In this document: positions 45,298-55,669 of the stretch, one piece after another
How positions within the stretch are numbered: the first letter of the stretch is position 1
Layout: each line of letters starts with the position of its first letter
Assembly (NCBI GenBank): GCA_965263205.1
Contig: CBDHHF010000001.1
Location: 124,001 to 188,000 of the forward strand
DNA length: 64,000 nucleotides
Origin: JBCCIM01 sp965263205
GTDB taxonomy: Bacteria; Bacteroidota; Rhodothermia; Rhodothermales; JAHQVL01
Reading direction: 5' to 3'
Program-made: the position numbers and the translations under genes
The notes under the pieces: generated by a model
Seen by the model: the letters and a program-made list of their open reading frames with translations, nothing else
Databases searched by the model: none
Told to the model about the DNA's origin: nothing

Positions 45298-46041
45298 CTA
45301 ATTCCGCATGCCAATCTGCATACGTGCAATATCGTTCAGTGCATTGGTTTTATTATTCTGCCCCTCGCGTTCACGTGCGAGGCTTGCCAGGAATTGGCCA
45401 CGCGCCAGGCTGTCTTTTGCCCGGATACGTTCCAGCAAGTTGGAGCGATGAATCTCTACATTAAGTAGCGCAGCTTCATGCTCTGCTTCCAATCGGGCTC
45501 GATCCACCTTGTCTGTCAACTCACGTCTGTACGCGGCTTCCTGATTGGCATCGATCATGGCGTGAATTGCTTTCTGCCGGTCTACCTTGCGCTTGAGTTT
45601 GCGAACACTGTAGGCATTCATAATGTCGCGATCTGACTTGCGGCTGCTTTTCATGACTTCATAAACGCCGGCTTCGTACACGCTTTTGCCAATCATAATG
45701 CCCAATACGAGCCGGAACGCCCAGCCGGCTGTACCCTCGCCGTTGATGATGCCAATGACCAGCAAGGCCACATAAATGGTTACCAGGGTAACCGACCAGG
45801 AAATTTTCATGGCCATTGGTGCATTTCGCTGTGTATCAAGCGCAAACCAGGTTAATACAAAAGCACCTTCTACAAGGATAAGCGCCCCAAAGGTGACGAT
45901 GTTTTGCCAGGGAAGCTCAATATGCGAGAAGGTACTGCTTGCAACCTGGTACGTTGCTACCGAGGTAAGCACAACACCCGCAATCTTGATCATCAGGTCT
46001 ATCAAGCGTTGGGTGAAATAGAAGTCTACTGTCTTATTCAT
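45298..46041 (-). CDS. Membrane protein with four helices and a C-terminal coiled coil
   Basis: The 247-residue protein has about four membrane helices (for example VGAGVVLTSVATYQVA-type segments around 20-125) followed by a long charged helical region (about 150-235) with heptad-like spacing (KLKRKVDRQKAIHAMIDANQ). I do not recognise the family; it could be an anchor or sensor of cytoplasmic partners. Confidence 0.6.
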   Translation of the reverse strand: MNKTVDFYFTQRLIDLMIKIAGVVLTSVATYQVASSTFSHIELPWQNIVTFGALILVEGAFVLTWFALDTQRNAPMAMKISWSVTLVTIYVALLVIGIINGEGTAGWAFRLVLGIMIGKSVYEAGVYEVMKSSRKSDRDIMNAYSVRKLKRKVDRQKAIHAMIDANQEAAYRRELTDKVDRARLEAEHEAALLNVEIHRSNLLERIRAKDSLARGQFLASLAREREGQNNKTNALNDIARMQIGMRN

Positions 46042-46673
46042 GGATCTCGAAGTGTTTGATTGGAGAACTGACGCTGCAGGAGGTGTCTGGCCTGCTGCAG
46101 CGGTAGTGGGGGAGTTTGCGCGCTAGTGTAATCGCTGTAGAATAATCAAAGGCTTACATGCAGCGATTTCTATCGGTAGTGGCGCGTTGCCGTTGTTTAG
46201 AAAGCACAAAGCGCTGTAGAGGAATTTGACTACAAATATCCCCGTTAATGCCGGCTAAATCGCAGCATCTTACTGTTTGCAGCATCCAGCATCATACTTT
46301 TCTAACAAAGGAAAAAGGCCGGCATAGGGGTGAGTGATCAGGCAGGTGTATTGTATAAGGAGATCAACGTTGGACTACCGATGGCGAGGAATGTGTGTGA
46401 AGAACGTATTGACTTGCAGGACAATGCGTTCCAAAAATGAGACTTGAATCTTCACGCTTGCTGCTAATTTGCTTGATGTGGCACTCGCTTACCAATCTTG
46501 CGCTATCTGACTCGCATGGCATGCTTATTGTAAACACACCTGCTGCCTCCCATTCCACAGTATCAATCATCCATCTCATACGCATTATGGATTGCCAGAC
46601 CGCTCATGTTCCATGCAGGTCTGGGAGGCGTTTTGTCGCCCCCTCCTCGTTTTTTGGCTTATTTGACCGCTTC
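46042..46673. other. Intergenic region upstream of the fibronectin/SGNH gene
   Basis: About 630 bases without a supported gene. A longer in-frame upstream extension of the next gene (46437) has no signal peptide at its start and I reject it. AACAAAGGAAAAAGG near 46303-46317 is purine-rich but not next to a start. Confidence 0.4.
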
Positions 46674-49394
46674 ATGTACACTCGAATTATGTTAGGCAGC
46701 TTCTTGCTGCTCACGATGGGTTTCGTTACGCCATCAGCTTTTGCTCAAGACTCCGTTGAGGCACGTGTTTGTACGCGTGATGCCAGTGGCAATGCGCCGC
46801 TGCAGGGTACAACTATCGTCGCCCAGGTAGCCGATCAGCAACCTGTCGCCGGTACAACCGCATCCGACGGTTGCGTATATATCCAGATTGAACCTCCAAC
46901 GTCTACGAGTACGGAAGATGAACTTCCAGTACGTGGCTTCCAGGTTGCTGCTCCATACCCTAATCCCGTACAGCAATCGGTAGCCATTCCTTTTTCCTCT
47001 GATCTTAACCAGCAAATTTCACTCGCGCTATACGATATCACGGGGCGCGAAGTGTTGCCGGCATTTGACAGGCAGGTGACGGCCGGCTATCACCGGTTCA
47101 ATATCGACATGGGCGGACTCGTCCCTGGCCTGTATATCTATCGCATTCAAACCGCAGGAGGAATGTCGTCAGGTAAAGTGATCAAAGCGGCCGGCGGTAG
47201 TGGGGGGCCTGTGGTAGCTACGCTTGATGCCGGCTATGAAATTGTCCCTGAATTTCCCGAAACGCAGTCCAGTGCTTCGGGACAACCGCAAGAAATGACG
47301 GTCACGTTTGATGCTGTCCGTCAAGGTTATCTTTCTGCCCGCGTTACGCAAGACATTTCGAACGGGACCGAAATTCAGTTGCAAATGGAGCAGCTACTGC
47401 CCGGCGTGCCATCAGCACCTCTGTTGCTGTCGCCTGCAAACGGTGCGGTAGGCATCGAAGAAGCCGGCGTGGCCGCCGTGTGGATCGGGGATGACCTCGC
47501 CAACTCGTATGCCATTCAGGTATCGCAAAGCTCCGATTTTTCAAGCGTTGATTACCAGCAGGAGAATCTGACAAACACGTCAGCTTCCATTACAAGCCTG
47601 TCTGCTGCATCTACATATTTCTGGCGCGTGCGCTCAACCGGCGCAGATGGCACCAGCGAGTGGTCGCTTGCCTATCGCTTCACGACGGTAGATAACGGCG
47701 TGCCTGCGCCTGGTGTACCGGTACCAGAAAGCCCGGCGAACGGTGCCAGCAACGTCGTACTGCCGACGGCTGAACTTGTCTGGTCGACGGCAAGCAACGC
47801 GCTTAATTACAATGTACAGTTGGCTACCAGTAGCGACTTTACGGGGCTAGTGCTTGATGCTGCGGCTTTGCCTGCAACATCGACAACGTCGCCAGAATTG
47901 GCCGGCGGCACAACCTACTTCTGGCGAGTCCAGGCAAATGGCGAAGGGGGGACAGGCGACTGGTCGAATACCTACTCCTTTAGCACCGAACAGAATGGCT
48001 CGGTACCAGATACGCCTGTGCTGAGCGCTCCGATGGATGGGGCTGTAGAACAGGCAACGTCAAACCTCTTACTTTCCTGGCAAAATGCAGCCGGCGCCTC
48101 GACCTACAACATGCAACTGGCTACCACTTCAAATTTCTCCACGATTGCACAGGAATCGGGTGGCATTAGCACAAACGCAGTTGCGCTGTTTGAACTCAGC
48201 AGTGGCCAGACGTATTTCTGGCGTATCCAGTCCAGTGGACCGGGTGGGCTGAGTGAGTGGTCGCAACCATACAGCTTTACAACGGGAGGCGGATCTACTG
48301 CCTTGTTGCCGCCAGTATTGCAGGCCCCTTCGAATGGTGCAACGGGTATCACACCTTCGTCTTCCGGATTTAGCTGGGGCGCGGTTGACGGTGCATTGAA
48401 TTACACGCTGCAAGTGACAACCGTTAGCGATTTCTCAGTTGTTGTGCATGAACGAGGCGAAGTAGCCGGCACCGCAGAGGTGGTCACCGGTCTTGCTGCC
48501 AACACAGAACATTTCTGGCGCGTCCGTGCAAACGATGCCGGGGGCTCCAGCGATTGGTCGGCTATTTACAGCTTCACAACGGGCGAAGGCGGATCCACAA
48601 ACCAGATGATTGCGCTCGACTTGATGAGCCCATCTGATACGTACTATGGTCTGCACGGTGGCCTGGTCGATAACGGAGAGCCAACGGTTACGGCGACAAA
48701 CGGTAAAATTGTGATCATTGCTATCTCCATGAGTAACGGTTTCCAGGAATACAATCGGTTCATCGAGTTGTATGAAAACCATCCAGATATGGCGGAGCAG
48801 ATCCATCTGATTAACTGTGCCGTTGGTGGCAGTGCGCTGGAACGCTGGTTGGAAACCAACACAGATTTGTGGAGCCGGTGTAAAGACAAAATCACCAACA
48901 AGCACTCGCTGGATCAGGTGAAAGTTGTGTGGGCGAAAAATGCCGACCAGTTTACCGAGCACGGCCTGACCTTGCCGGACCCTGGTGCTGACTACTACGA
49001 TCTGGTTAACAATATCGGCGGATTGATGCAGCGGATTCACGCTGAGTTTCCTTCGGTACAGGCTGTCTTCAACTCAAGCCGTATTTGGGGTGGCTATGTG
49101 AGCGATAACAAGCAGGCCGCTCGCGGCGAACCCATTTCTTACGAAGGTGGTTTTGCCACGAACACAGTTATTGAGCAATTTCAGCAAGGTCAAATTCCGA
49201 ATGCGCCACCGTGGATTGGCTGGGGCCCGTACATCTGGGCGAACGGTACTACGCCAAACGCAAGCGGCATTTTCTGGGACCTGTCCGACTTCCAGGATGG
49301 CGGTGTCAATCAGCATCCGTCTGCAAATGGAGCGAAAAAGGTAGCAGACGCCTTGCACGAGTTTTTCATGGAGTTTGACTGGTATCGCCGTTAA
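46674..49394 (+). CDS. Exported fibronectin-III protein with internal sorting-like domain and SGNH-type C-terminus
   Basis: The 906-residue product has a signal peptide (MLGSFLLLTMGFVTPSAFAQ), then a short region, then a T9SS-sorting-like module (AAPYPNPVQQSVAIPFSS ... GLYIYRIQTAGG, about residues 93-170), four fibronectin-type-III repeats of about 95 residues each (about 245-640) and a C-terminal 260-residue domain with the SGNH-like pieces ISMSN near its start and HPSANGAKKVADAL near its end. The C-terminal domain resembles GDSL/SGNH hydrolases. An internal rather than terminal sorting domain is unusual. I start at ATG 46674. Confidence 0.75.
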   Translation: MYTRIMLGSFLLLTMGFVTPSAFAQDSVEARVCTRDASGNAPLQGTTIVAQVADQQPVAGTTASDGCVYIQIEPPTSTSTEDELPVRGFQVAAPYPNPVQQSVAIPFSSDLNQQISLALYDITGREVLPAFDRQVTAGYHRFNIDMGGLVPGLYIYRIQTAGGMSSGKVIKAAGGSGGPVVATLDAGYEIVPEFPETQSSASGQPQEMTVTFDAVRQGYLSARVTQDISNGTEIQLQMEQLLPGVPSAPLLLSPANGAVGIEEAGVAAVWIGDDLANSYAIQVSQSSDFSSVDYQQENLTNTSASITSLSAASTYFWRVRSTGADGTSEWSLAYRFTTVDNGVPAPGVPVPESPANGASNVVLPTAELVWSTASNALNYNVQLATSSDFTGLVLDAAALPATSTTSPELAGGTTYFWRVQANGEGGTGDWSNTYSFSTEQNGSVPDTPVLSAPMDGAVEQATSNLLLSWQNAAGASTYNMQLATTSNFSTIAQESGGISTNAVALFELSSGQTYFWRIQSSGPGGLSEWSQPYSFTTGGGSTALLPPVLQAPSNGATGITPSSSGFSWGAVDGALNYTLQVTTVSDFSVVVHERGEVAGTAEVVTGLAANTEHFWRVRANDAGGSSDWSAIYSFTTGEGGSTNQMIALDLMSPSDTYYGLHGGLVDNGEPTVTATNGKIVIIAISMSNGFQEYNRFIELYENHPDMAEQIHLINCAVGGSALERWLETNTDLWSRCKDKITNKHSLDQVKVVWAKNADQFTEHGLTLPDPGADYYDLVNNIGGLMQRIHAEFPSVQAVFNSSRIWGGYVSDNKQAARGEPISYEGGFATNTVIEQFQQGQIPNAPPWIGWGPYIWANGTTPNASGIFWDLSDFQDGGVNQHPSANGAKKVADALHEFFMEFDWYRR

Positions 49395-49415
49395 ACCAAC
49401 TGAAATTAACCCGGG

Positions 49416-49451
49416 AGGCCTCGTAGGTGAAATACCCTATGAGGCCTTTTT
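49416..49451 (+). terminator. Rho-independent terminator
   Basis: AGGCCTCGTAGG (49416-49427) pairs with CCTATGAGGCCT (49436-49447) with one G-T pair, followed by T residues. Confidence 0.88.
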
Positions 49452-49575
49452 GTAACCTGTCGCCACGGTCTGGTGGGCCGTAACGCGCGAAGTCTGAAAA
49501 CTTCGTCCGCTATTGCAAGTAAGTCTATTACGTTCGCATACCTTCCCCGCAACACAGCATAGCTGAGAGTATGTC

Positions 49576-50304
49576 ATGGCTGTTAGCAAGAGTAGAGGTA
49601 CGCCGGCACTGAAAGCGATCGAGCAAGAATCAGCCGGGGTACCGGATGTTTATTGCCATCCCGTAGTTAAAGAGACTGTAGCACTGCACGCAGCATTGTT
49701 GTCCGTGTATCCGGGTAATTTACGCGTTATCGGGGTACTCGAACACCAGGCGAGGGTGTTGCTTTCGCATTTCAATATTAAAGATGAGGCGGTATGTGTA
49801 CAGTTGAGTAACTGGCTGCCCGAGTGTGTTGGTCTGAATCCTGCGCAAATCTTTAAGCAAGATCTTACCATCCATCACATGCGGCTGACCGTTGCCCGCG
49901 AACACGGATTTGAATCCTGGACAGACGCGCAGCTTGCCGGCAACGTACGGCTCGATGCAACGTTTGAAGCTGCCGTTGATGCGGCGTTGAGTGGCAACTT
50001 GAAAAAGCTTGACCAACTGGTGCGTGAAAATCCTGACCTTGTTACCCAACGCTCGCAATTTGGCCATGGCGCAACCCTCTTGGTTTACATGGCTGCAAAT
50101 GGTGTCGAGACCTGGCGTCAGGTGGTGCCGGCCAACGCGGCCAGTATTTTGCAATACCTGCTGGATGCCGGTGCTGATCCTGAGGCCAAGATTTGCGTCT
50201 ATGGCGGGCTACATTCTACCCTCGAATTGTTGCTAAGCAGCGCCCACCCCAGAGATGCCGGTGTCCTGGATGAAATGGCGGCTGTTCTAAGCCGCGAAGC
50301 ATGA
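49576..50304 (+). CDS. Ankyrin-repeat-like protein
   Basis: The 242-residue protein has about two ankyrin-like units near its C-terminal half (LDATFEAAVDAALSGNLKKL ... LLVYMAANGVETWRQV ... ILQYLLDAGADPEAKI). It is likely cytosolic and protein-binding. The start is ATG 49576. Confidence 0.75.
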   Translation: MAVSKSRGTPALKAIEQESAGVPDVYCHPVVKETVALHAALLSVYPGNLRVIGVLEHQARVLLSHFNIKDEAVCVQLSNWLPECVGLNPAQIFKQDLTIHHMRLTVAREHGFESWTDAQLAGNVRLDATFEAAVDAALSGNLKKLDQLVRENPDLVTQRSQFGHGATLLVYMAANGVETWRQVVPANAASILQYLLDAGADPEAKICVYGGLHSTLELLLSSAHPRDAGVLDEMAAVLSREA

Positions 50305-50410
50305 TTTAGGCTGCGCAGGAGAGGTCTCGCTTCCTTCTTTTGATCGCTGTATATTTCGGGCACATCGTTTTTGATGCGATTCTATTCGCCACCATTCCAT
50401 ACACTGCCCG

Positions 50411-51007
50411 GTGCTGTTCTTGTCTGTCAACTTGCCTTCCAAGTCGTCTTCCCGCTTCGTTGTTTTTGAAGTGCTGTCTATTTTTCTGGCTGTATTTTTG
50501 GCGTATGGCGTCAACGAATGGCGTGAGAGCAGGAAAAATAAAGCGTTGGCAGCTACAGCGCTTGCATCGATGGTCGACGAAATTGAACGCAACAAACGCC
50601 TCATTGAGTTCATTCTGCCTACGCATGAGCGCGTGCAGTTCCACGTTAATCAGGGCAAAACACTGGACGAAATCCCGGCGGACTCGTTAAACTTTTCGCC
50701 CATCATCCTGCGAACAACAGCCTGGCGAACGGCATCAGAAACCGGCGCGATGATCCACATGGATTATGATGATGCCACGGCACTTTCTGAAGTATACATG
50801 TTTCAAGAAACGTACAACAAGCTAACGGAAGACATGATGGCGTCGTCGTTTAGCATCAACAACTATGGCGCCGGCAAAGAAGACGCAAAACTTGCTGTTC
50901 TGCAGTGGATCAGCTATGCCTTTGTCGAAAATGAAAAGCTGCTGCTGGATGCCTATGAAAATACCCTCACAGCGCTGGCAGATACGCCGGCTGTGAGGGC
51001 TGAATAA
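50411..51007 (+). CDS. DUF6090-like membrane-anchored protein
   Basis: The 198-residue protein has one N-terminal membrane helix (about 15-34; VFEVLSIFLAVFLAYGVNEW) typical of DUF6090-type proteins, then an extracytoplasmic helical region. The GTG at 50411 is used as start; it lacks a clear ribosome site. The role is unknown. Confidence 0.6.
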   Translation: MLFLSVNLPSKSSSRFVVFEVLSIFLAVFLAYGVNEWRESRKNKALAATALASMVDEIERNKRLIEFILPTHERVQFHVNQGKTLDEIPADSLNFSPIILRTTAWRTASETGAMIHMDYDDATALSEVYMFQETYNKLTEDMMASSFSINNYGAGKEDAKLAVLQWISYAFVENEKLLLDAYENTLTALADTPAVRAE

Positions 51008-51025
51008 GCAGGGTATACTGCGTGT

Positions 51026-51964
51026 TTAGCCTGCGCGTACGATGTCGCCGCGCTCAAACCCATTTCCTTCGATAACCGTGCAACGCGCTGCTTTGCCTTC
51101 GCCAAGTTCGTTATCGTTCACTTCAATCACACCAACTGTCGATTCTACTGATCCGAGGTTAAGGCCCGTGTCCGGGTCGATGAGGGCTTCGCCGGCACGA
51201 TAGACAGTGAACTTCATGCCTTTCTTGACGCCGTGTTTGGAGCCGGCATTGATAAACACCTGGCCGCCGTTCATCGTGACTACTTTGGCCTGCCAGCGGA
51301 CTTTGTCCGAGTTTTTTACTAGCAGATCTACAACGCCATCAACGGCGTCGCGAGCAGCTTTCCCAACAATCGATTCGTCAAATTCATTGCGATTGCCCAC
51401 TTTGATGTCTTTGACGCGGACGCTCAAGCCTTTTTTGCTTTTGCTTTTCCGGATGTTCTCTGCGGCGATGATTTCGCTTGTGCTCGGGTCGACGATACGA
51501 ACGTCAACAGCAACCGTTGCTTTTGAATTGTCGATGCCGACACCAATTTTGCGTGTACTGCCACCTGTTGTTCCTTTAGAGTTGCCGAACTCAGAAACGG
51601 CCCCAATGATCACAAGCTCTGCACCGAGGACTTTGCCCATCTGTGCAGCAGATTCCTGGGTAACAATGCCCGTTGCGCCTAGCCCTTGTTCTTGCAAGAG
51701 TTGCTGTAATTCGTTGCGCTCAATGACGATGTAATTTCCCGATTTAACCAGGGCAGTCGTGAGCATTTCTGAAAACGCATCGCCGGCGTCTTTGCCCATG
51801 AATCCGTAAGCATAAGCCTGGCTGGTTTTGTCTTCAAACGTGAGAACGGCGAGTCGTTTTTTCAGTTGCTGCGCCTGCGCTTGCTGGGCGAAGCCGGCAG
51901 CAAAAAGCAGGAACGCGAAACCCGCTACAAAAAACGAACGCGTGTATGTATTAAAACGGTGCAT
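51026..51964 (-). CDS. CsgG-family exported protein
   Basis: The 312-residue product has a signal peptide (SFFVAGFAFLLFAAGFAQ) and a CsgG-like domain (LKKRLAVLTFEDKT near 33, NYIVIERNELQQLLQEQGL near 72). A C-terminal part of about 100 residues with SH3-like strands (VKKGMKFTVYRAGE, ERGDIVRAG) is FlgT-like. CsgG proteins form outer-membrane pores for curli export, but there is no curli gene here and no lipobox, so secretion is uncertain. I start at ATG 51964. Confidence 0.8.
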   Translation of the reverse strand: MHRFNTYTRSFFVAGFAFLLFAAGFAQQAQAQQLKKRLAVLTFEDKTSQAYAYGFMGKDAGDAFSEMLTTALVKSGNYIVIERNELQQLLQEQGLGATGIVTQESAAQMGKVLGAELVIIGAVSEFGNSKGTTGGSTRKIGVGIDNSKATVAVDVRIVDPSTSEIIAAENIRKSKSKKGLSVRVKDIKVGNRNEFDESIVGKAARDAVDGVVDLLVKNSDKVRWQAKVVTMNGGQVFINAGSKHGVKKGMKFTVYRAGEALIDPDTGLNLGSVESTVGVIEVNDNELGEGKAARCTVIEGNGFERGDIVRAG

Positions 51965-52183
51965 GATGTAAAAAACCTGGGATGAATATGTGGAATACTG
52001 GAAGATACGGGATGTACGATAAAATTGTATCAGTATTTGGACTACCGCAAAGTAGACCGGTGGTGTATATGCGGAGACCCTTCGAAAACTGGTGCGCGGC
52101 CTTGAAATTGGAACCGGGTTGTTTAAATTTGACCGATCAATAGCAGTACTATTTGTAGGTCTTGATAACCGGTTTAAGGCGCG

Positions 52184-52225
52184 AAGAAACCTTAAACTTT
52201 CAACCTGCAACGAGTAATCCGCAAC
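52184..52225 (+). repeat. Degenerate period-7 tract
   Basis: Six successive heptamers: AAGAAAC, CTTAAAC, TTTCAAC, CTGCAAC, GAGTAAT, CCGCAAC. Five end in AAC, like the right-hand tracts elsewhere in the window. No inverted partner is seen. It ends 24 bp before the next gene. Confidence 0.7.
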
Positions 52226-52248
52226 AGCGCCCTATAAGGAGTCCTTAC

Positions 52249-54906
52249 ATGAAAGCTATCCGAGTGATTTTATTTGGTCTGGCCAGTCTTTTTTTAGGCG
52301 GTCAGGTAATTGCACAAGTTGCTACGCCTGAACATGACGGACGATTTGCCTTCGATCCCGAGCTATCTTATGACAGCGCCATTCCTTCGCCGGCATCCTT
52401 TCTGGGCTATGAGTTGGGCGATCACTTTACTTTGCACGCGCATGCGCTCGACTACTTCGAAGCCCTCGCTGCGGCATCAGATCATGTGACGCTGCATGAA
52501 TACGGCGAATCGTACGAAGGGCGTAAACTTGTATACCTGGTTATTACATCGACTGCAAACCATGACCGAGTTGATGCTATCAAGTGGACAAACCATCAGC
52601 TAGCCGATCCGGCCACAACGCTGAATGCCAATGCCCTGGCAGATCAGCCGCTTATCCACTGGATGAGTTATAACGTCCATGGCAACGAACCGTCGGGCAC
52701 CGAAACAGCCATGCAGGTGGCTTACCGACTCGCCGCCGGCACCGATGCCCGAACGCAGCAAATGCGCGATGACCTGGTTGTTATTATCGATCCCTGTCTG
52801 AATCCCGACGGCCGCGATCGCTATGTGTATTGGTACAAGTCGATGCGTAGCAAACACCTCAATACAAGCCCTGACGACATCGAACATAACGAACCCTGGC
52901 CTGGTGGGCGTACCAATCACTACTGGTTTGATCTGAATCGCGATTGGGTATGGCTCATTCATCCGGAATCGCAGGGCCGCATCAAGGTCTATCAAGAATG
53001 GTTGCCGCAAGTGCACATCGATTACCACGAACAGGGCTTCAATAACAACTACTTCACCCATCCGGGTACCACCCCTCGGAATTTGAATTTACCCGAAGCC
53101 CATTTTGAGTTTGAGGCAAAATTCGGGAAGGCAGATACCGAAGCATTTGATCAAGAGGGGATCACATACGCTACCAGCGAAGCCTTCGACTTTTACTATC
53201 CCGGGTATGGGTCCTCGTATCCATCGCTGATGGGGAGCATTGGTATGCTGCGTGAGCAGGGGGGGCATAGCCGAGGTGGACGTGCTGTGGAGGTGAATGA
53301 CGGGTATGTGCTTACGCTACGCCAACGCGTGTATGATCATTATCTGACTTCTGTCGCCGGCATGGAGACTTCGCTCGAAAATAAACTTGAATTGCAACGC
53401 TATTTCCAGGATGCACTCAATCCGGCGAAGAGCAACAAACGCCCTGAGCGCCGCTATCTGATCGAAGACGACCCGAACAGCTATGCGAGGGACCTTGTCG
53501 ACATCCTTCTTGCACACGACGTGGAGATATCGCGGGCTACCGAAGCGTTTACAGCCCCTGCCGTGTACGATTACTGGACCCAGAAGCCCGAACGACGCAC
53601 GTTCGAAGCTGGCACCTTTGTCATTGATACTGCGCAGCCTCGACACCTGTTTGTAAATACGCTGCTGCAACGACAAATGGCCATTGAAGACTCGATTATG
53701 TACGACATGGCTACCTGGTCGGCACCAATCGCCTACAATCTGAACGCCGGCTGGGTGACGAACGAGCGCGGCTTACAAATTGAAGCAGCGCCCTTGCAAA
53801 AAATGACGCAAACGTCAGGCAAGGTGGAAAATGCCGATGCGGGGTATACCTACCTGATCGACTGGTCAGAGCGACACGCGCCGGCTGCGCTTGCTGCACT
53901 TTGGAAAGCCGGGTATAATGTTCGGAGTATCAAGAAACCAATCACCATTGAAGGGCAATCTTTCGGACGGGGAAGTCTCATTGTGTTGGTTGGCCGTAAC
54001 CGCGCGAAGATACCGCAGATGGCGGATGATATGCAGCGGATTGCCCGTGAGACGGGTGCTTCGATTCATGGCTTCGATTCAGGTTGGGCTGCTGAAGGAA
54101 GCATCAATCCAGCGTCGCGTGAGAGCGTTCCGGTGAAGCAGCCCAGGGTAGGACTCGCTGTTGATTCTCCGTTTAACAGTTATACGGCTGGGCAACTCTG
54201 GTTTTTATTCGAAGAGTGGACAAATCTACCTGTCAACCGGGTGCGGATATCTCAGTTGCCAGCGCTTGAGCTGAAGAAATATGACGTGCTGATTTTGCCG
54301 GGTGCCTGGGGGAGCCTGAAAACCCGCATCGATAGTGTCACGGTTGCTTCACTGCGTGCCTGGGTGAAAGCAGGCGGTACGCTGGTGGGTACGGAGAACA
54401 GTGCCGTTTTTTTGAGTGAATCTGGCGCTGGTATGGCAGATGTTGCGCTTCATAAAGAGAAGAAAGAAGAGCAAGGAGACGGGGAGCCGGCGTTTGAAGC
54501 GGGTACACTCGATGACCCGTATCTGGGACTTGAGGCGCGGGAAGACTTGCGTGACCTTGAGAACATCCCGGGCTCTGCATTGCGGAGCTATCTCGACACA
54601 ACGCATCCACTTGCGTATGGCATGCCGCGTACGTTGTTTAGCCTGAAATTTGGTAACCAGGCGTTTGAACCTACGACAAAAGCGCAGGTCGTGGGGTACT
54701 ATCATACCAGGCCAGATTCTATCCTGGCCTCTGGCTATATGTCGGTCAAAAACAGAGACAAGCTGGCCGGCAAAGCGTTTGCTGTTGTAGCGCCTCAGGG
54801 GAGGGGAAAGGTGGTTATGTTACTCGATAACACACAATACAGAATGTTCTGGATGGGTTCTGCCCGCTTGATGCAAAATGCGGTCATGTTGGTGCCCTCA
54901 CTGTAA
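52249..54906 (+). CDS. M14-family zinc carboxypeptidase
   Basis: The 885-residue exported protein has a signal peptide (KAIRVILFGLASLFLGGQVIAQ) and an M14 domain with zinc ligands H144 and E147 (HGNEPSGTE) and H256 or H260 (VHIDYHEQG). Relatives in Bacteroidota share the long C-terminal extension of mixed domains. The substrate is unknown; peptide or cell-wall peptide trimming is likely. AAGGAG 9 nt upstream supports ATG 52249. Confidence 0.9.
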   Translation: MKAIRVILFGLASLFLGGQVIAQVATPEHDGRFAFDPELSYDSAIPSPASFLGYELGDHFTLHAHALDYFEALAAASDHVTLHEYGESYEGRKLVYLVITSTANHDRVDAIKWTNHQLADPATTLNANALADQPLIHWMSYNVHGNEPSGTETAMQVAYRLAAGTDARTQQMRDDLVVIIDPCLNPDGRDRYVYWYKSMRSKHLNTSPDDIEHNEPWPGGRTNHYWFDLNRDWVWLIHPESQGRIKVYQEWLPQVHIDYHEQGFNNNYFTHPGTTPRNLNLPEAHFEFEAKFGKADTEAFDQEGITYATSEAFDFYYPGYGSSYPSLMGSIGMLREQGGHSRGGRAVEVNDGYVLTLRQRVYDHYLTSVAGMETSLENKLELQRYFQDALNPAKSNKRPERRYLIEDDPNSYARDLVDILLAHDVEISRATEAFTAPAVYDYWTQKPERRTFEAGTFVIDTAQPRHLFVNTLLQRQMAIEDSIMYDMATWSAPIAYNLNAGWVTNERGLQIEAAPLQKMTQTSGKVENADAGYTYLIDWSERHAPAALAALWKAGYNVRSIKKPITIEGQSFGRGSLIVLVGRNRAKIPQMADDMQRIARETGASIHGFDSGWAAEGSINPASRESVPVKQPRVGLAVDSPFNSYTAGQLWFLFEEWTNLPVNRVRISQLPALELKKYDVLILPGAWGSLKTRIDSVTVASLRAWVKAGGTLVGTENSAVFLSESGAGMADVALHKEKKEEQGDGEPAFEAGTLDDPYLGLEAREDLRDLENIPGSALRSYLDTTHPLAYGMPRTLFSLKFGNQAFEPTTKAQVVGYYHTRPDSILASGYMSVKNRDKLAGKAFAVVAPQGRGKVVMLLDNTQYRMFWMGSARLMQNAVMLVPSL

Positions 54907-54944
54907 CATGCTTTCAAATTCAATGCATACTGATTGTTCAACCC

Positions 54945-55166
54945 ATGAAAAAGTTTGAATACGAAATACTGATTGGTAAATCGGATCCGTCTGTTTCCTC
55001 CGGTGTGGTTTGGTATCGATCAAGCGACCTTAAAACTTCGCTGGGTCCCAATCTGCCCAAAATTTTGAATGATATGGGGCGTATGGGATGGGAAGTTGCG
55101 GCGACGGGTGATGTAGGATTCGACTCAAAGACGGAGATCATCCTTAAGCGAGAATACCAGGGCTAA
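54945..55166 (+). CDS. DUF4177-like small protein
   Basis: The 73-residue protein starts MKKFEYEIL and ends with a GWEVAA...ILKRE pattern, like DUF4177. Function is unknown. It follows the carboxypeptidase by 38 bp. Confidence 0.7.
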   Translation: MKKFEYEILIGKSDPSVSSGVVWYRSSDLKTSLGPNLPKILNDMGRMGWEVAATGDVGFDSKTEIILKREYQG

Positions 55167-55193
55167 TCGTTTACGCCCGGCACGTTTGACAGG

Positions 55194-55595
55194 TCAGAGT
55201 TCGGTGATCCTGGTAACGCGACCGTTTTCAGCTGTTGCCTCTACCTGAATGAGGCTGTCGTAAATACAGCGCACAATGACGTCGCCGTTATTGAGGAGTT
55301 GTAGCTTGGTTTTAGAGAAGTTCTCTGCGACAATGGAGGCGTCGAGTCGGTATTGGTTCTTGCCTACTCTGTTGCGATAATGGATATCGAGAATCGAGCC
55401 GTCGAGTACAAAGCGATCAATGTCCGGATTTTCATTGATGTAGTCCTCAAACGAAGCCAGCACAGATTTTCTGAATTGCGGGCTAAATTCACCTTCCAAC
55501 GTGGGCTCTTCTGGTTCCTGCGACGTGCGATACAAATTGTATATGGCAACACCAAGTACAAGCACAACAATAATGGTAAGACAGGATCGCAACAT
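55194..55595 (-). CDS. Hypothetical membrane-anchored protein
   Basis: The 133-residue protein has an N-terminal membrane helix (about 5-22) and a soluble beta-rich domain. I do not recognise it. The start is ATG 55595. Confidence 0.6.
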   Translation of the reverse strand: MLRSCLTIIVVLVLGVAIYNLYRTSQEPEEPTLEGEFSPQFRKSVLASFEDYINENPDIDRFVLDGSILDIHYRNRVGKNQYRLDASIVAENFSKTKLQLLNNGDVIVRCIYDSLIQVEATAENGRVTRITEL

Positions 55596-55669
55596 GGGGG
55601 AATGAGTAAGTGTAAAGGTGATTTAATCTACGAGAATAGAACGTAGCAAGTTTAGCCCTTCTGTAAAAT

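Noticed and set aside
46437..46673. N-terminal extension of the fibronectin/SGNH protein
   Set aside because: The signal peptide begins at ATG 46674; the extension looks untranslated.
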